From the NCBI RefSeq assembly GCF_011075055.1, contig NC_058137.1, positions 3,224,001-3,288,000 of the forward strand: 64,000 nt of DNA, in the 5' to 3' direction. Positions 23,431-36,600 of the stretch are shown in pieces (the first letter of the stretch is position 1; each line of letters opens with the position of its first letter). The position numbers and the translations under genes are program-made. Under the pieces are notes generated by a model. That model saw nothing but the letters and a program-made list of their open reading frames with translations, did not search any database and had not been told where the DNA came from. Origin of the DNA: Mangifera indica. Its lineage: Eukaryota > Streptophyta > Magnoliopsida > Sapindales > Anacardiaceae.

Positions 23431-25236
23431 TATTTTATTAGATGGAAGTTTATAGAATATGTTTGAATAGTAATCCTTCTACTTCTTTCTATTATCGATA
23501 TAGAAAAAAGCCTTGTCCTACAGGGAAAGAGTTATTCCAGGTCAATTTTAAAAGCCATGCTTCCTTCTTCAGTTTCAACCCCCTTCTGAGGCAAGCGGTG
23601 AAGTATGACTTTCTAATCAAAACACTCCTGTGTTCAATTTGACTTTCCATCCGAATCTAAATCACCCTCAAAAGCTACAGACTGGTAAAGAAAAGCGGGT
23701 AGGCGGCCAAGGGGGAAGGTGAGTCCTTGGGATGGAAGATGTTGAGTCACTTTCATAATGTGGCCTTCTCTGCTTTCTTACTTGAATTTCAAGATTCCAC
23801 TTTCCAAGGTTTTGATTTGTTAGTTAGGAAGCTGTTTTCCTAAAGATAATCAATATTACTTTGAACACTAGCTAAAGGATGACAAATATACAATCATATT
23901 CCATCTCAATTTATAACTAAATAAATTTTTTTTTAAAATCTCCTCATAAAAAAACCTTCCATGAATATATTAATAACATAAATCTCCCTCTTCCTACACA
24001 ATTTCTCCCAATTGAATATGTAATTCAGAATTTTGCGTAAAATAAATAAAAATAACAATATTGTAAAAAACACGTGATCTATGTTTACAGTATAGATATT
24101 AGCCTATATATATTTTATACAATATTTTTTATTTTTAGAGTCGTGTCTTGTATCTCTCTTCATTTTTTTTTTTTAGTTTTTTATACTTATATGACTATTA
24201 AAGAGGTATTATATTCAAATTATGATAATTTGGGATTTATGATCTTAATATGATTTTAATAATATGTTTCTGTTTTCAATTAAACTAAATATAATGTTAA
24301 CAATGTTAAAAGTATCACGATTAGACTAAAGTATGTTTATGTTTTCGAGTTTATATACAAAATATAAGAATATTTGTAAAAAATTTTGTGCAAATCCCTT
24401 ATTGGTCGGATGTCTTTTCATTGTCTCAAGTTGAAAGTTTTACCCATGCCAATTACAGGATAATGGATAAGAGAGAGCTAATATATTGTCCAATTGCTAG
24501 TCCATTCATGGTTGCTTATTTTGTTGGACTCTTAATGTATTGGATAGAAAGCTTAGAGCTAAAAAAATACCGTTTAACAATCATAAATTATGATGCAAAA
24601 ATTCTGAACTTTTGTCAACACAAGGATAAATGTTACAAATTGTTTAATTAAGGGATAATGAACCATTACTTAGGGTTATATTTAACTTTATATAAGAGCA
24701 AAGGGCAAAGGTATAATTCATTAAATTTATTTTTTTACAACATAAATCATCAAATTAAAATTTTAAAAACTATATAAAAGATTAAAGTTTCCCTTTTTCA
24801 AAATAAATAATATTTTTGTTTTTTAATTTTACTAAGCTTCTTAAATTATTTTTTTATATTTCTTCAGAAAAATGGTTTTGGTCCTTTTTTGTAGTTCTTA
24901 TAAATATCGGTTTTAAAGATAAATTCGCATGTAAGAAAAAGGGGAAGAAAAAAAAAAAAAAGGACATCTAAATCATTTGATCAATTTCCATTGATATCAA
25001 TAGCAAAAAAATAATTGTTAGGTGTCCTCTAATGGAATATATTATAACTTTTGTGCTTGCACGGAATGTTTACAAATATTGTTTTTTAATTGATAATAGT
25101 CGTCAAATCAACTATTAAAAATGGGTAATTAATTAGATTTGTATGGACCCATCATATCATAAATTCCAACTACGAGGAGATTTATGTAATTTTCGATGCC
25201 TTCGAGCATCAAGCAAAACGACAAAACTTCTTTCTC
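23431..25236. other. Intergenic sequence without a supportable gene
   Basis: Open frames at 23442-23642 and 24388-24651 have no recognisable domain and no splice or duplication support. The remainder is AT-rich. Confidence 0.5.
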
Positions 25237-26010
25237 AGAAGGCAAAAGATTTTTTCCCACCCAAAGTATCCTCTAATTTTAAGTTCATACCTTTAACTTT
25301 AAAAATCTTAATTACCTATCTATGAGCGATTAAAATTAATGAAACTCTAATCCCTTAAAATTGTATCTCTTTTTCCCCCTCTAAGCAATAAAAATTAACC
25401 ATTTCTTTTATAGTCCAAGTATTAAAAAACAACATTCCTGTCATAGAGTTTAGTTTTCAATCTTCGATATCAAATCTATCGCTATTATCGATGACAAAGA
25501 TTCCCTAATATATCACTATGCTCTAACGGTCTTCTCCTCTCCTTTGGAATATCGATTGACGTAGATCTGATTTAAAAAGAGGAAGAAAATGTCTAGAAAG
25601 AGGATCGTCTTCCTAAACGAAGATGAAATCTTTGTCTTTTCAAACCAGATCTGCATTGGTTGACATTGTAAAGGAGGGGAGAGAGACAATTAGAGCATAG
25701 TAATGCATTGAAAAATCTTTATTGCCAATGATGACATCGGATTTAACGTTGGGGATTGAAAACTAAACCCTAGGAGAGAAATGTTATTTTTTAAAACTTG
25801 GTCTGGGGGTAAACTTATAGTTTTTAGGGTTTTGGGGGAAAGAAGATTAAATTTTAATTTTATTGTAATATTATAAATAAAATGACGATTTTGTCTTTAA
25901 AACTAATAAACTTAACCCCTAATAAGTAGGTGTTTAAGATTTTTATAATTAAGAGGTGAAAACTTGATATTAGAAGATACTTTTGGTGGAAATAAGTTCT
26001 TTGGCCTTCT
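25237..26010. mobile_element. Complete foldback element (near full-length palindrome)
   Basis: The terminal repeats are AGAAGGCAAAAGATTTTTTC (left) and AGAAGGCCAAAGAACTTATT (right, reverse complement), followed on both sides by CCACC..AAAGTATC. The palindrome continues through the interior. Left-half words such as gagtttagttttcaat (near 25446), ctatgctctaa (near 25518) and tagatctgattt (25562) have reverse-complement partners attgaaaactaaaccc, ttagagcatag and aaaccagatctg in the right half. The element is about 774 bases with no coding capacity. I did not resolve a clear target-site duplication. Such elements fit foldback or hairpin MITEs, perhaps Mutator-related, but the superfamily is not established. 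Confidence 0.7.
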
Positions 26011-26931
26011 CAAAGTTACACTAAACGAACGTCGGGACAAAAGGCTTGGATTATAAATATTAGATGATTAACATAAAATGACAAATTTATGGATCAAAAG
26101 TGGACGAAGAAAAATAAGCCAAGTAACTCAAACAGTGCGAATAGATAAATTTGGAACACAATAGTCAAATTTATAATTATTATATTAAATAATTTAAAAT
26201 TTTATAAATATGATAGAGATTTGAATTGAGATAACTTTTTTTTAAGTATCAATGTTCCATCCGTCATTATAATTACTTTGCTCTTATTCAAATAATTATT
26301 AAAATAGGAATACTCTTAATCTAAATTAAACTTATCACCAACCGCATCACCATCGACCGCTACCACCCACCAATTGTGGACATCACCACCACTTATATTG
26401 ATGCCACCATATACTATCATCCACACGACCACTACATTTCCATTTCCACACCACCACCCACCATAACCTATCAATATCATTCTTTCCATCAGTTGAATCT
26501 GACAATTAAGCGATTGATATACAAAAAACTATTCACACTATCTTTACCCACCACAATAGAGCGATTGTGTCCATGTCAAATCAAGATAAAACTAGAAGTA
26601 AATATTAGATTTTTTTTTTCTACCATATCTCATCAATCCTCCCACCTTTAATTTTTTATAAATTTCTCCTATTATCACATATTTAATTTTGTTTAACATA
26701 TTTAAACATATTGAAATAAAATAGTTATTTCATAATCTTTTTATTATTAACAACCAAGTCAATTTACCCATACACATTTATTTATACTTAATAATATTCG
26801 AAATAATCTATAAATATGGTGATATTTCATATTTGACAATAAAATATTTCCCCAATTAAATTCATATTGCATTTGATTATTATTGGACTAAATCTAATTA
26901 TATTCATGAAATGAAGTTGTTGAAAGAATAA
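26011..26931. other. Intergenic sequence without a gene
   Basis: A CCACCA-rich patch at 26335-26470 gives an open frame (26376-26651) of low complexity with no domain. No gene is supported. Confidence 0.5.
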
Positions 26932-27643
26932 GCAAATGATTATTTCCCACTCAAGTTTTACCCTAATCTCAAAAACACACTTGTGATAGTTAAAAAATTT
27001 AAATATTCATACGCCAACTTCTATTGAAATTGTTTGTTAGAATGAAAGGTAAAATCATCATTCGCCCTTAAACCCTAGAAATTTATAACTATTTCTCTCC
27101 ATAGGATTAAGTTTTGAAAAATGATTTTCCCCTATTGAATTTCCCTACGAACAACAACCGCTCTCTCCCTCCCGGTGATAGCTTTCCCTTCGGCTTTTTC
27201 TCTCCATTTAAATCCCTTTCCCTTTGGTTGCATTTTGTATAAATGATTCATTCGTCATCCAGATGAAGAGTTTTGTCTTGAATTAAGACAAAATCCAATT
27301 GAAGAGAGAGGGCTTGGTATGGAGAGAAGGTGTTGGAGGGAGAGCCATTGTTGAGAGGGAAAGAGCAACTATCATTCAACGAAAAATTGTAGGGAAATTT
27401 GAAATAAGGGATGTTGTCATTTTTCAAAATTTAATCTTACAGGGAAAATATTAGTTTTGTAAACTAAGGGGGAAAATATTATAAATTTTCAGAGTTTATG
27501 GTTTAAAAAAATGATGATTTAACCTTTTTCTCTAATAAAATTTTTTAATAAAAGTTAGTTTATAGGTGAATATTAAAGCTTTTCAACTATCATAGTATAC
27601 TTTTGAAATTATACAAAAACATGGGTGGGAAACAATCCTTTGC
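26932..27643. mobile_element. Complete foldback element, second copy
   Basis: Ends: GCAAATGATTATTTCCCACT at the left, and the reverse complement of the right end, GCAAAGGATTGTTTCCCACC. Matching inner words include aatattcatacgccaacttc (left) against gttagtttataggtgaatatt (right). The apex is a perfect TTTTGTCTT-GAATT-AAGACAAAA palindrome near 27272-27294. About 712 bases with no coding capacity. It is the same family as 25237-26010 but diverged. Confidence 0.7.
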
Positions 27644-28944
27644 ACCTGATAGAATATTTCTAAGGTAGGTAAGACCCAATTGTTAATATCTTATAATCTT
27701 GGAAAAATTTTCAGCTTTGAAAAGCTGAACGACTGAACCAAAAAGAGCAAGCATGTGCATTCGAGATAGGTTCCTACGACTGTCGGCCGAAATCACTCCA
27801 TGTGAAGCTCATGAACCACGTTTGTCACCATTCCTAGTTGAAACTGGAACCTGCTCAAGTGTTTTTCACATGCTAATTTTTGACCAGCTGGAACCTTCCT
27901 CTTGCCCTCCCACCCCTACCATCCTCTACTTTCTATCTCTATTTGCAATTGCCTTTGTACAAAAATAATTGAAATTTAGATCATACATTACGTCATGAAG
28001 AATCAAATATCTTTAAAAAATATTATTTAAATTTATTTTTCTTATCTATAATTTTTTTTTTGACTATATTGCCTACAATTTCTCCGCAATTATAATGTTT
28101 TAATTGACTATCATAATTAACCATAATAATGTTTCTTTGACTCTCTAGCCTTCCACTTTCTTCTCTATTGATAAAGCAAACATCTATTTCCACTTAGGGT
28201 TAATAATCTCAAAATGTTGTTAGTTTGGTAACGTTACCGTGGGTTGTAAAATTATCTCCCATTAATTATATAATTTTAATTTATAAAATATTGTTAAGGG
28301 GTCATATTTTCTTTGGTTATGATGGGATTATGAATTATTGGTCTATCAACTGTTACACAATTTGATTTCAGGGGTTAGCAAAAATGATAGGACTACAATA
28401 TTCTCTAAAAAAAAGGTTTATGTTTGAATTATATTAATCCCCCGACTAATGAAACCTTAAATTACACAAGCACATGGTTTTCCAGATTTTACCTATCTGG
28501 TAAAGTCGGGTAGGGTTCTCTGATCATTAAAAAAAAAAACTTTTACATAACCCTTTAAATGTAAATTTGACTATTATCATAAAAATACACATATCTTCTT
28601 ATGTACATCAGGATAAAAAATAATGGATAGTTCATGAATTAAAAAAAAAAAAAACTACAAAATTTTGGAATAATAAAAAGGTTTTTTAATTTTACTTAAA
28701 AATTTTCAATGTTTTTCACGTCTTATTTAACAATATAAAATTGGGCTTTCTCGGCCCATGTACATAGTTAAGGCCAATTTGGTTTACACCAAGCCCAAAA
28801 TAGAATCCCGACTGATCTAAATAAAAGCCTACGGCCCAACTTAACGCTTTCTTCTTCTGGCTTCGAACCGGAAACAGAGAAACCAAAGCTCCAGTGTGCT
28901 GCGTTCATTACACGAGCTCTTCATTGTCCGCGGCACGCAACGAA
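27644..28944. other. Intergenic region upstream of the HisRS pseudogene
   Basis: 27720-27960 is less AT-rich, but its open frame has no recognised domain. 28740-28944 presumably holds the former promoter and leader of the pseudogene. No other gene is seen. Confidence 0.5.
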
Positions 28945-31900
28945 ATGCCTGTAATTCAGTCTTCACTCAACTTTTGCCTCAAACAGTTAATTTTATCTCA
29001 CTCCTCTATCTCCTTTAGCAAATTCGCAATCACTAAACAGGTACTCAACTCTAGGAACCTCTGTGCTGTAGCTTCCGCCGAGTCCACTGCCAGCCACCAT
29101 GGAGGTAGGTTAGGTGCGCTCTCTTCGCCTCCGATAACGGAGGAGGTGCAGAGAATCGACGTCAATCCTCCCAAAGGGACCAGAGACTTTCCTCCCGAGG
29201 ACATGCGACTTCGCAATTGGCTCTTTCACAATTTCCGAGAGGTGAGGTTTCTGAAACAGCGGGTAACATATATGCATTTTCGTTTTTCTGATTAAACTAA
29301 TCTTTTTATTTAGGTTTCACGTTTGTTTGGATTTGAAGAAGTTGATTTTCCAGTGTTATAGTCAGAGGCTTTGTTTATTATAAAAGCAGGGGAGGAGATT
29401 CGAGACCAGGTTCATTCCATTTTTCTTCTTTATTGTTTAAGTTAAGTTTGTGTGTATGATGAATGAAAACGTTCGTAACGGGTTGTCCTTTATGCATACC
29501 ATAATGTGGTTGTGAACTCTTTAAAGATTCTTTCTGGCAGCTTTATAGTTTTGAAGATAGGGGAAATCGTCGTGTTGCATTGAGGCCGTAGCTTACACCT
29601 TCTTTGGCAAGGCTGGTGATACAGAAGGGCTATTAAAAATTCTGATTGTGCAGTGTTTTAATGTTTGCGGGGTATCTTTTGTATCGTTATTTATTATTTT
29701 TTTACTGAATGTGTGAAAGTTTAGGTTTATAAATAAATTATTTACTTATAATTTTTGTTTCCAGGTCCGGGTGCCAGAATTTGATCTACATTTTTTTTTT
29801 TTTGGGTCCAGAAAATCAGTGCCTCTGCCGTTGAATTGGTTTGCTGTTGGACAGTGCTGGAGATATGAGAGAATGACAAGGGGACAGCGTTGTGAGCACT
29901 ACCAATGGAATATGGATATTATCGGTGTACCTGAAGTGATGGTGTGTGCTGCCAATTCCATTTTTTCTTAGAAGCCATTATGAGTATAGTTTGTTTTACC
30001 AATTTGAATGGTCATAGGTCTTAAATGCTCCTTTTGCATAATTTTGAATGTAATATTTTTCCTTAGCAATTTTGCTGTAACATTCGAAGTTTCATTTAAG
30101 AATTAATTTTCTAAGGTACTTTTCTTCTTCTTTCTTGACACACATATACACTTAACTTTAACACCACTTAAGGTTTCTCAAATTTTACAATTTTTAGTAC
30201 TTATCTAGAATTAACACTTTTTCAGTTACAGCAATATTATGCTAATATTTCTGCACGAAATTTTAGCACTTGTGATAGTAGTAATAATAACTTGATGGCA
30301 ATATCATTCACATGAGGATATTCCATGTGCACACACACAGGTTTGCACACCCTCCTCTTCTACTCTTTCAAAAACTCACTGTTTATTTTAATTTTTGAGC
30401 TGGTTTGCTCTGTGCATTTCATATGTTTTTTGAATTGTAGTCTTTATAATCATTCATCCTGAAGCTTGTAATTCTTTGTAGACTGAAGCCGAACTAATTT
30501 CTTCTATTGTCACTTTTTTCAAGTGAATTAGAATCACTGAATCGGATGTTGGATTTTGGGTTTCTAGTCGAAAGATGCAAACATTTCTTCCTTACACTTT
30601 GGATGCCTTTAAATTAACTTGTTTTTGTGGCTCAGTCTTGCTCCAAGTTCTTCTTTTGCATGCCGTCGAATATTTTTATACTGGTTAATATTTACTTTAT
30701 TTTAGAATTTTCTTCTTCCTGCCCTTTTTTTAGTGTTAACTTTTTCAATACAGGTTTTGCAAGAAGTTTTTAGGCGCTACTCCATACCTGAAAACTTGTT
30801 TGGCAAGGTTTGTATCATCATAGACAAGGTTGTTTAAGGTTGCATTACATATTTCAAGATGTGAGGCACTATTACTAGCCACTGAGTTCTTTGTTTTCCT
30901 CATGGAGGCAATACTGTTGTGAATCATAAAACATTTTTATTACTTGATTGTTTTCTACACATTAGTTTGATTGAAAACCAAGGTGGCTGCTCATTTTGCA
31001 TAACTTTGAATGTATTTTGTAAAAATGTCATCACATTCTGGTTTAGTATTATATTATAAAATCTGAGTGGTTGGTTTTATTTGGGAAACAGATGGAGAAA
31101 CTACCGCTTGATGTAATAGTTCACGATCTGAAGTCTGCTGGGATCTCTGAAGATGCTATTGAGGAGCTATTAAAGGTCCTCTCTATAAAGTCCTTAACAG
31201 AGCTGGAAGGTTGATTTTAACAACATATTGATTGAAAAGTCATATGTTATTATTGTTTACGCAAACAATGTGGAATCTGCATTTTTCTTTCCTGAAGGGA
31301 CAAGTTTTATGGTAAAAAGTGAATCTAATATTGTGTTAGACCAAACATTTGGAGTTGAATTAAAAAAATATCTGCCCCAATATTGTCTGGCTTATAACCA
31401 TTGGCATTTCTCTTCCGTTTACTTTGTCAGCCAAAAGCTATTGGCATATTTCTAATGTAGAAGATTCTTATATGCAATATTGACTTTAATACATCATATG
31501 CTTTTCTAATAATACTTGCACAAGATGTAAAGGTGCAAAGTTATTATTTGATGTGTAGAGAAAGCTGAAATAAGGGATTGAGAATGACGTCTTACAAGTC
31601 AGAAACTTGGGGTGAAAGTTGGCACTTGTTGCAAGGCAGCCGAATCTATATACTGCTCTGATTTTGTTTTTGTTGGCTTGCTTTCTGCAAGTATTATTTG
31701 TTTTTACATTTATTGTCTGTATTAAATCATGTCATCACCTTACTCCCAGTGCAATAATTTTGAATTTTCTCTGGGTTTTAGCAATGATTAGTTCTTCCTG
31801 AAATGTTGCTCTTGGAAAATTAATGTGGGTATATATTGTAGGATATCTGACACATATATTGTATGAGTGGATTCTCTTTTTATATTGCAGAAAATTTGTT

Positions 31901-32321
31901 TAAATTACGTCAAAGTTTTCACCATTCTATTCATCTTTTGAGTACTGGAAGTTGGTATAGGATGTTAGCCCTACTGTACAATCTATTATGAGTTGAAGTG
32001 ATATATATATATATATATATATATATAGTGTCCTCTTAACAATTTTTTTCATGTTTATACTTTTCTTGAGGTCATAACAATCTTCCGTAGATACTTAGAT
32101 GTTTGAGTTCCAGCATAAAGATGCATTGTGACGGTAATGCTTACTCTAGTTTTGCATGTCATATCTATGTGATTGCAGAGATGCTTGGAGGTGCAGGGGA
32201 AGCTGTCGCTGGTTTGAAACTACTATTTTTTGCTTGCAGAAAAATGTGGTTATTCTGATTGGATTCAGTTTGATGCATCTGTTGTTCGAGGCCTTTCCTA
32301 TACACTGGTATTGTATTCGAG
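28945..32321 (+). pseudogene. Organellar-type histidyl-tRNA synthetase pseudogene, introns retained, 3'-truncated
   Basis: Exons recognised: 28945-29241, 29314-29409, 29541-about 29628, 29812-29941, 30482-30574, 30754-30828, 31092-31209 and 32179-32321. Exon 1 is intact and reads through a Ser-rich, transit-peptide-like start into VNPPKGTRDFPPEDMRLRNW, the HisRS motif 1 region. Later exons retain [37 protein letters not shown] and [10 protein letters not shown], typical of class II HisRS. Damage: TAG at 29359-29361 and 29589-29591 (both where Glu GAG is expected), TGA at 30524-30526 (for Arg CGA), no GT donor after exons 3 and 5, and two compensating one-base indels in exon 8. The exons for the C-terminal part of the catalytic core (the GGGRYD region) and the anticodon-binding domain are absent. 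Because introns are kept, this arose from a DNA duplicate. A functional copy presumably exists elsewhere in the genome. Confidence 0.9.
32001..32027. repeat. (AT)n microsatellite in the last intron of the HisRS pseudogene
   Basis: Thirteen uninterrupted AT units. Similar short tracts lie at 11891-11911, 15661-15679 and 56227-56246. Confidence 0.9.
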
Positions 32322-33636
32322 GTTAGATTATTGATATGGTTTTCTTTGTTAACCAAAATGTGGACTCTTAAGAGAATTCTGCTAAAAACATCACTCTGGC
32401 AGTAACAGAAAAGATACCCTTTAATTTCCAATGGTTGAATCATCAAGAACTTAAACTATCAGACGCTTAGAAGGCCATGAGAGCCCACATGCAGCCCCAA
32501 TGGAGAGCCTGTAACAGAAAAGATAGGAAAAAAAATATCAGTCTAATGATTTCTGTTTAATTACTAGCTGATAAGCAATTAATAATGTCACCGACACTCT
32601 GGTATAATTTCTTTTACAAGCTTTAGATTTTCTTTCATCTGTTGTTGTGTCTGGTCAGTCAAGAGGGTAGTAGAGAATCAGATCAACTTTGAAAATGGAT
32701 GTAGACAAATAGAGTGATAATTTGCTATTAACTAAGAAAATGATTGACATTAATCAATCTTTTTCGCACTTTTTAATGATGCTTAATCAGTGAAATCCCT
32801 CAGCTTTTGTGAAACTGAAGCTTCCTGGGAAAATGAAAATGAATGGAATCTCAATCCGACTTTCTTTGTACCTACATGTATGAATAGTTATCATTCTGAA
32901 ATTGGTAGGGCAATTTCATACTTGTTAATTTTACATCTTTCTCTGCCAAAGGTATAATATCTTATTCATTTTTTTATTTGTCCCTTCTCATTTATAAATT
33001 ATTGTTGGATTAAATAATTGTTAAAATATTATTATTAATTAGAAACATGATTTTAAGAATTAAATCGAACGCATATAATTGATTAAATCACCCATTAATA
33101 AAAATGTTTTCGACTAAAATCAAAATTTCTTAAAAAATTTAATATTAAAATTTAAACCTAGAATCTCATCTCTCGATTTTAAGATATTAAATATCAAATT
33201 AAAGTAATTTTAAATTATATATTTATAATAAATTATATAAAATTATTTTAAATATTATTTTTAAATAAATAATTAACCTCACCACCAATTGGATGTCCAT
33301 TCCGATTTTGGGAAATATGGTTAAGAAATATTAACAATTTCTAAATCTATCTTTAATTATATCTAATAAAAAAAAAAAAACTAATTATAAATTAAAAATA
33401 AAATTTCCCACTAAATATTAAATAATAAAACCAACTCTTACCATATTTTCCCTCTTTTTCTCGTCCAATTCCATCTCCTCGCTTTCGCTCCAATCTTCAT
33501 TCTATCACAAAACCCTCACACTCTCACAAAGTAACGAAACCTCTGTTACGTTCATAATCCGCCATCCCCAATTACCCACAATTTGCTTTAGTTAATTATT
33601 TAATTACTTGTTTTATTTTTTCCTTTTTGGGTATTT
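32322..33636. other. Intergenic region between the HisRS pseudogene and the DP gene
   Basis: No remaining HisRS exon is recognisable past 32321. The last 200 bases (33430-33636), with CT-rich tracts, are the probable promoter and leader of the DP gene. Confidence 0.5.
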
Positions 33637-36600
33637 ATGGTTTCTGGGAATACTACTCACAAAGACGATGGAGACCGAAACCCACCTGCAAACGCCGCTT
33701 CCAGAGGCGGGGGAGGGGCTACGCGGTCTTGGGGAACTACCGTCTCCGGCCAATCAGTGTCCACAAGTGGCAGCGTGGGGTCGCCGTCGCAGAATATGGC
33801 CACGCCGGCGAGTGACAATACTTTTTTGAGGCTGAACCATCTTGACATTCATGGGGATGATGCTGGCTCTCAAGGAGCTGTAGGGTGAGTAATTGAGTAT
33901 ATTTTTTTTCAAATGTTAGAGATTGGCGTTTTAGTGTCTGACTGGTGAATTGGGTTGTTGGTTTGATTGGGGTTTTGTGTCTGAGGGTTATTGGGAATTT
34001 TGGGTTGTGAATTGTTGCAATGAGTATGGATATAGGCTAATTGTTTGCTGTAGTTTGAGTTTGATGTTTTTTCTTTACATGGTGTTTATTATGATTGAAT
34101 GGTTAACTGTTGAGGTAAATTGTGAATTATTTTCTGAACAAAGTTTTCTATTTATTATAGTTTGAGTTTGCTCGCAAAAATTGTTAAAGTGTTTGTGAAT
34201 TGTGAATTGTGAGAGTTCCCTTTGAATGACCTTGCATTGTTTTCAAGTTTGATTAAAGTCAGTTATAATTCTTTGAAGTTACCGCGCCATTATCACAGCA
34301 CTATAATGTGGAACTTTTTTCCTTTCGGAAGCTCTAGTTTTAATTTCCTTTATGTATTCTAGCTGATTTTTGGTTTAAAAATAGTAGCAAGAAGAAAAAG
34401 CGAGGGCAACGGGCAGTCGGAGGAGATAAGAGTGGTAGAGGACTTCGCCAATTTAGCATGAAAGGTGCTTGATTAACCTTTTCTGCCTATTCATTTTTTC
34501 TATATTTATTATATTCAAAATAAAAAATTGTTCTGACACGCTGGGGTTGCAGTGTAGAAAACTAAAGGTAAAATATGCATTAAATTGTGCTAGTTTTTGA
34601 GAAGCTTATTCGTAGAGGATTTTTTCATGCTTTTCTTCCTAAGATGGGGTTTATTGTTGAGGAGATGAGTAATTATAACTTTTCTTGCTGATTTTGTTAA
34701 CTCCCTTTGGTTGTTTCCAGTGTGTGAGAAAGTAGAAAGCAAGGGAAGAACCACATACAATGAGGTCAGGTGGTTTCTTGAAGTTGATTAATTTATATGC
34801 ATTCACTGTTTGTAATGATTCGTTTAACAATCATTCTATGAGTGGTTTTTCCTGTATTTAATTGTTATATTATTAAAGTATGATGAAAATCTGAATCGCT
34901 TAGTCCCATGGATAAGGATTGGTGTTTCCAAGGGCTTCTTCTGCATTTGAATTATTGTTATTATTATGGAACCTGGTTTGGTTTATATTGTTTTCATTTC
35001 TTCCTTTGTTCTGATTTAAAAGAGTCTCATGGTAGGAAATAGGCTTCGATTCATGTCATAGTTGCAACTCTCTGTTAACACAGGAGTAGTCTTTTCAAAG
35101 TCAATGACCTAGTAACAATATTGGGTAGTTATAATTTTGAAAATTTCTCATGTCTTTCTTCATGCCTTTAATTTTATTGCTTGTTTTCATTGTTCTTGGA
35201 CCCCCTATTCCTTTGTGTGTTAGTTCTGCGGGTAAGGGTGGTGTGGGCCTTGTAGGGGTTAGAACTATGCCTATCATCTATGCTTAATTAGCATTTACAT
35301 TTCATCAATTAAGCTCCATGATGATACAAATCATGTTTGTACCTCTATTAGTTAATATTTATGTGATTAGCGTAGCAATCAATGCAGGCTAACCTTAGTC
35401 ATCCATATTTTAAGCATAATTCCAGTAACTTAGTCAAATCTAAGGTTTTATCTGAACTTTTTACTTCTTATCTCTGCACACAATACCTCAAAGAAGTTAT
35501 GCTCTAAAATTATTATTATTATTTTCTTAAGTTTTTGGGGATTAATTTTTTATATGTATATCTGAGTTAGTATTTCTGAGTTGTGATCTTTCTTATGATC
35601 TATGTTCCTTGTTTTCTAATTACTTGAGACCCCTTATATTGTATAATACGTGCCTATACCTGAGAGTTGAAAGTGCTTTCAGGTTGCAGATGAACTTGTA
35701 GCTGAATTTGCTGATCCTAGCAATAGTTCAGCATCCCAGATCAGGTTTATATTCTTCAACCAAGCTGAAAGATATTAATGCCATTTTCTTGTGTTTATTG
35801 GCATTAACCGTGTGAGTGTTCTTATGTTGTAATATATCTTTCTTAACAGCAACAATATGATGAGAAAAACATTCGACGAAGGGTATATGATGCTCTAAAT
35901 GTACTCATGGCAATGGATATTATATCAAAGGATAAAAAGGAAATACAGTGGAAGGGTCTCCCTCGTATGAGCCTGAATGATATCGAAGAATTAAAGGTGT
36001 GAATGTAGTTATTTTGTATGTCTTGTATTTTTAATAAAAAATTGAGTAGCATATTCTGAATAAGATATGAACTTATCAATTCCAGCATGTATTATATGCA
36101 GACTGAGCGTCTTGTATTAAGAAATAGAATTGAAAAGAAAGCTGCTTATCTCCAGGAACTAGAGGAGCAAGTAAGAGCTGCTATTTAGTTCCTCTCTCTG
36201 TTACTATATTTTAATCCTGGCATGAGCTTGTTCGCTGAATGCAGTTAGATTGAGGACTTCTGTTTTAATTTTCTGTTATTTAATTTTGGGTTCTGTGGTC
36301 TGACTTATCTGCCTTCTTCATCAAAGTTTGTAGGACTTCAAAACCTTATACAACGAAATGAGCAGTTATACAGTTCTGGTGATGCTCCCAGCGGTGGTGT
36401 GGCTTTACCTTTTATTCTGGTGCAGGTAGGTTTGCTTAATGTTTCTTGTCTCATGGTTCCATTCATTAGTGAATTGTCAGAAATACAGTTACTGAAGTTT
36501 AGCCATGAATGAGTTTCCAGAATTTTTAAAGTAATTTGTATGCAACTTATTAGTATAATTTAGCTGGTCTTCAGTCTACAGTTGCTTAGCCTGAATGCTG

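Noticed and set aside
29359..29591. Stop codons in the HisRS exons as sequencing errors
   Set aside because: Three stops plus lost donors, indels and missing terminal exons are too many independent lesions; pseudogene is the simpler reading.
33608..33829. Alternative frames overlapping DP exon 1
   Set aside because: Only the frame from 33637 carries the conserved DP N-terminal motifs and splices in phase to exon 2.
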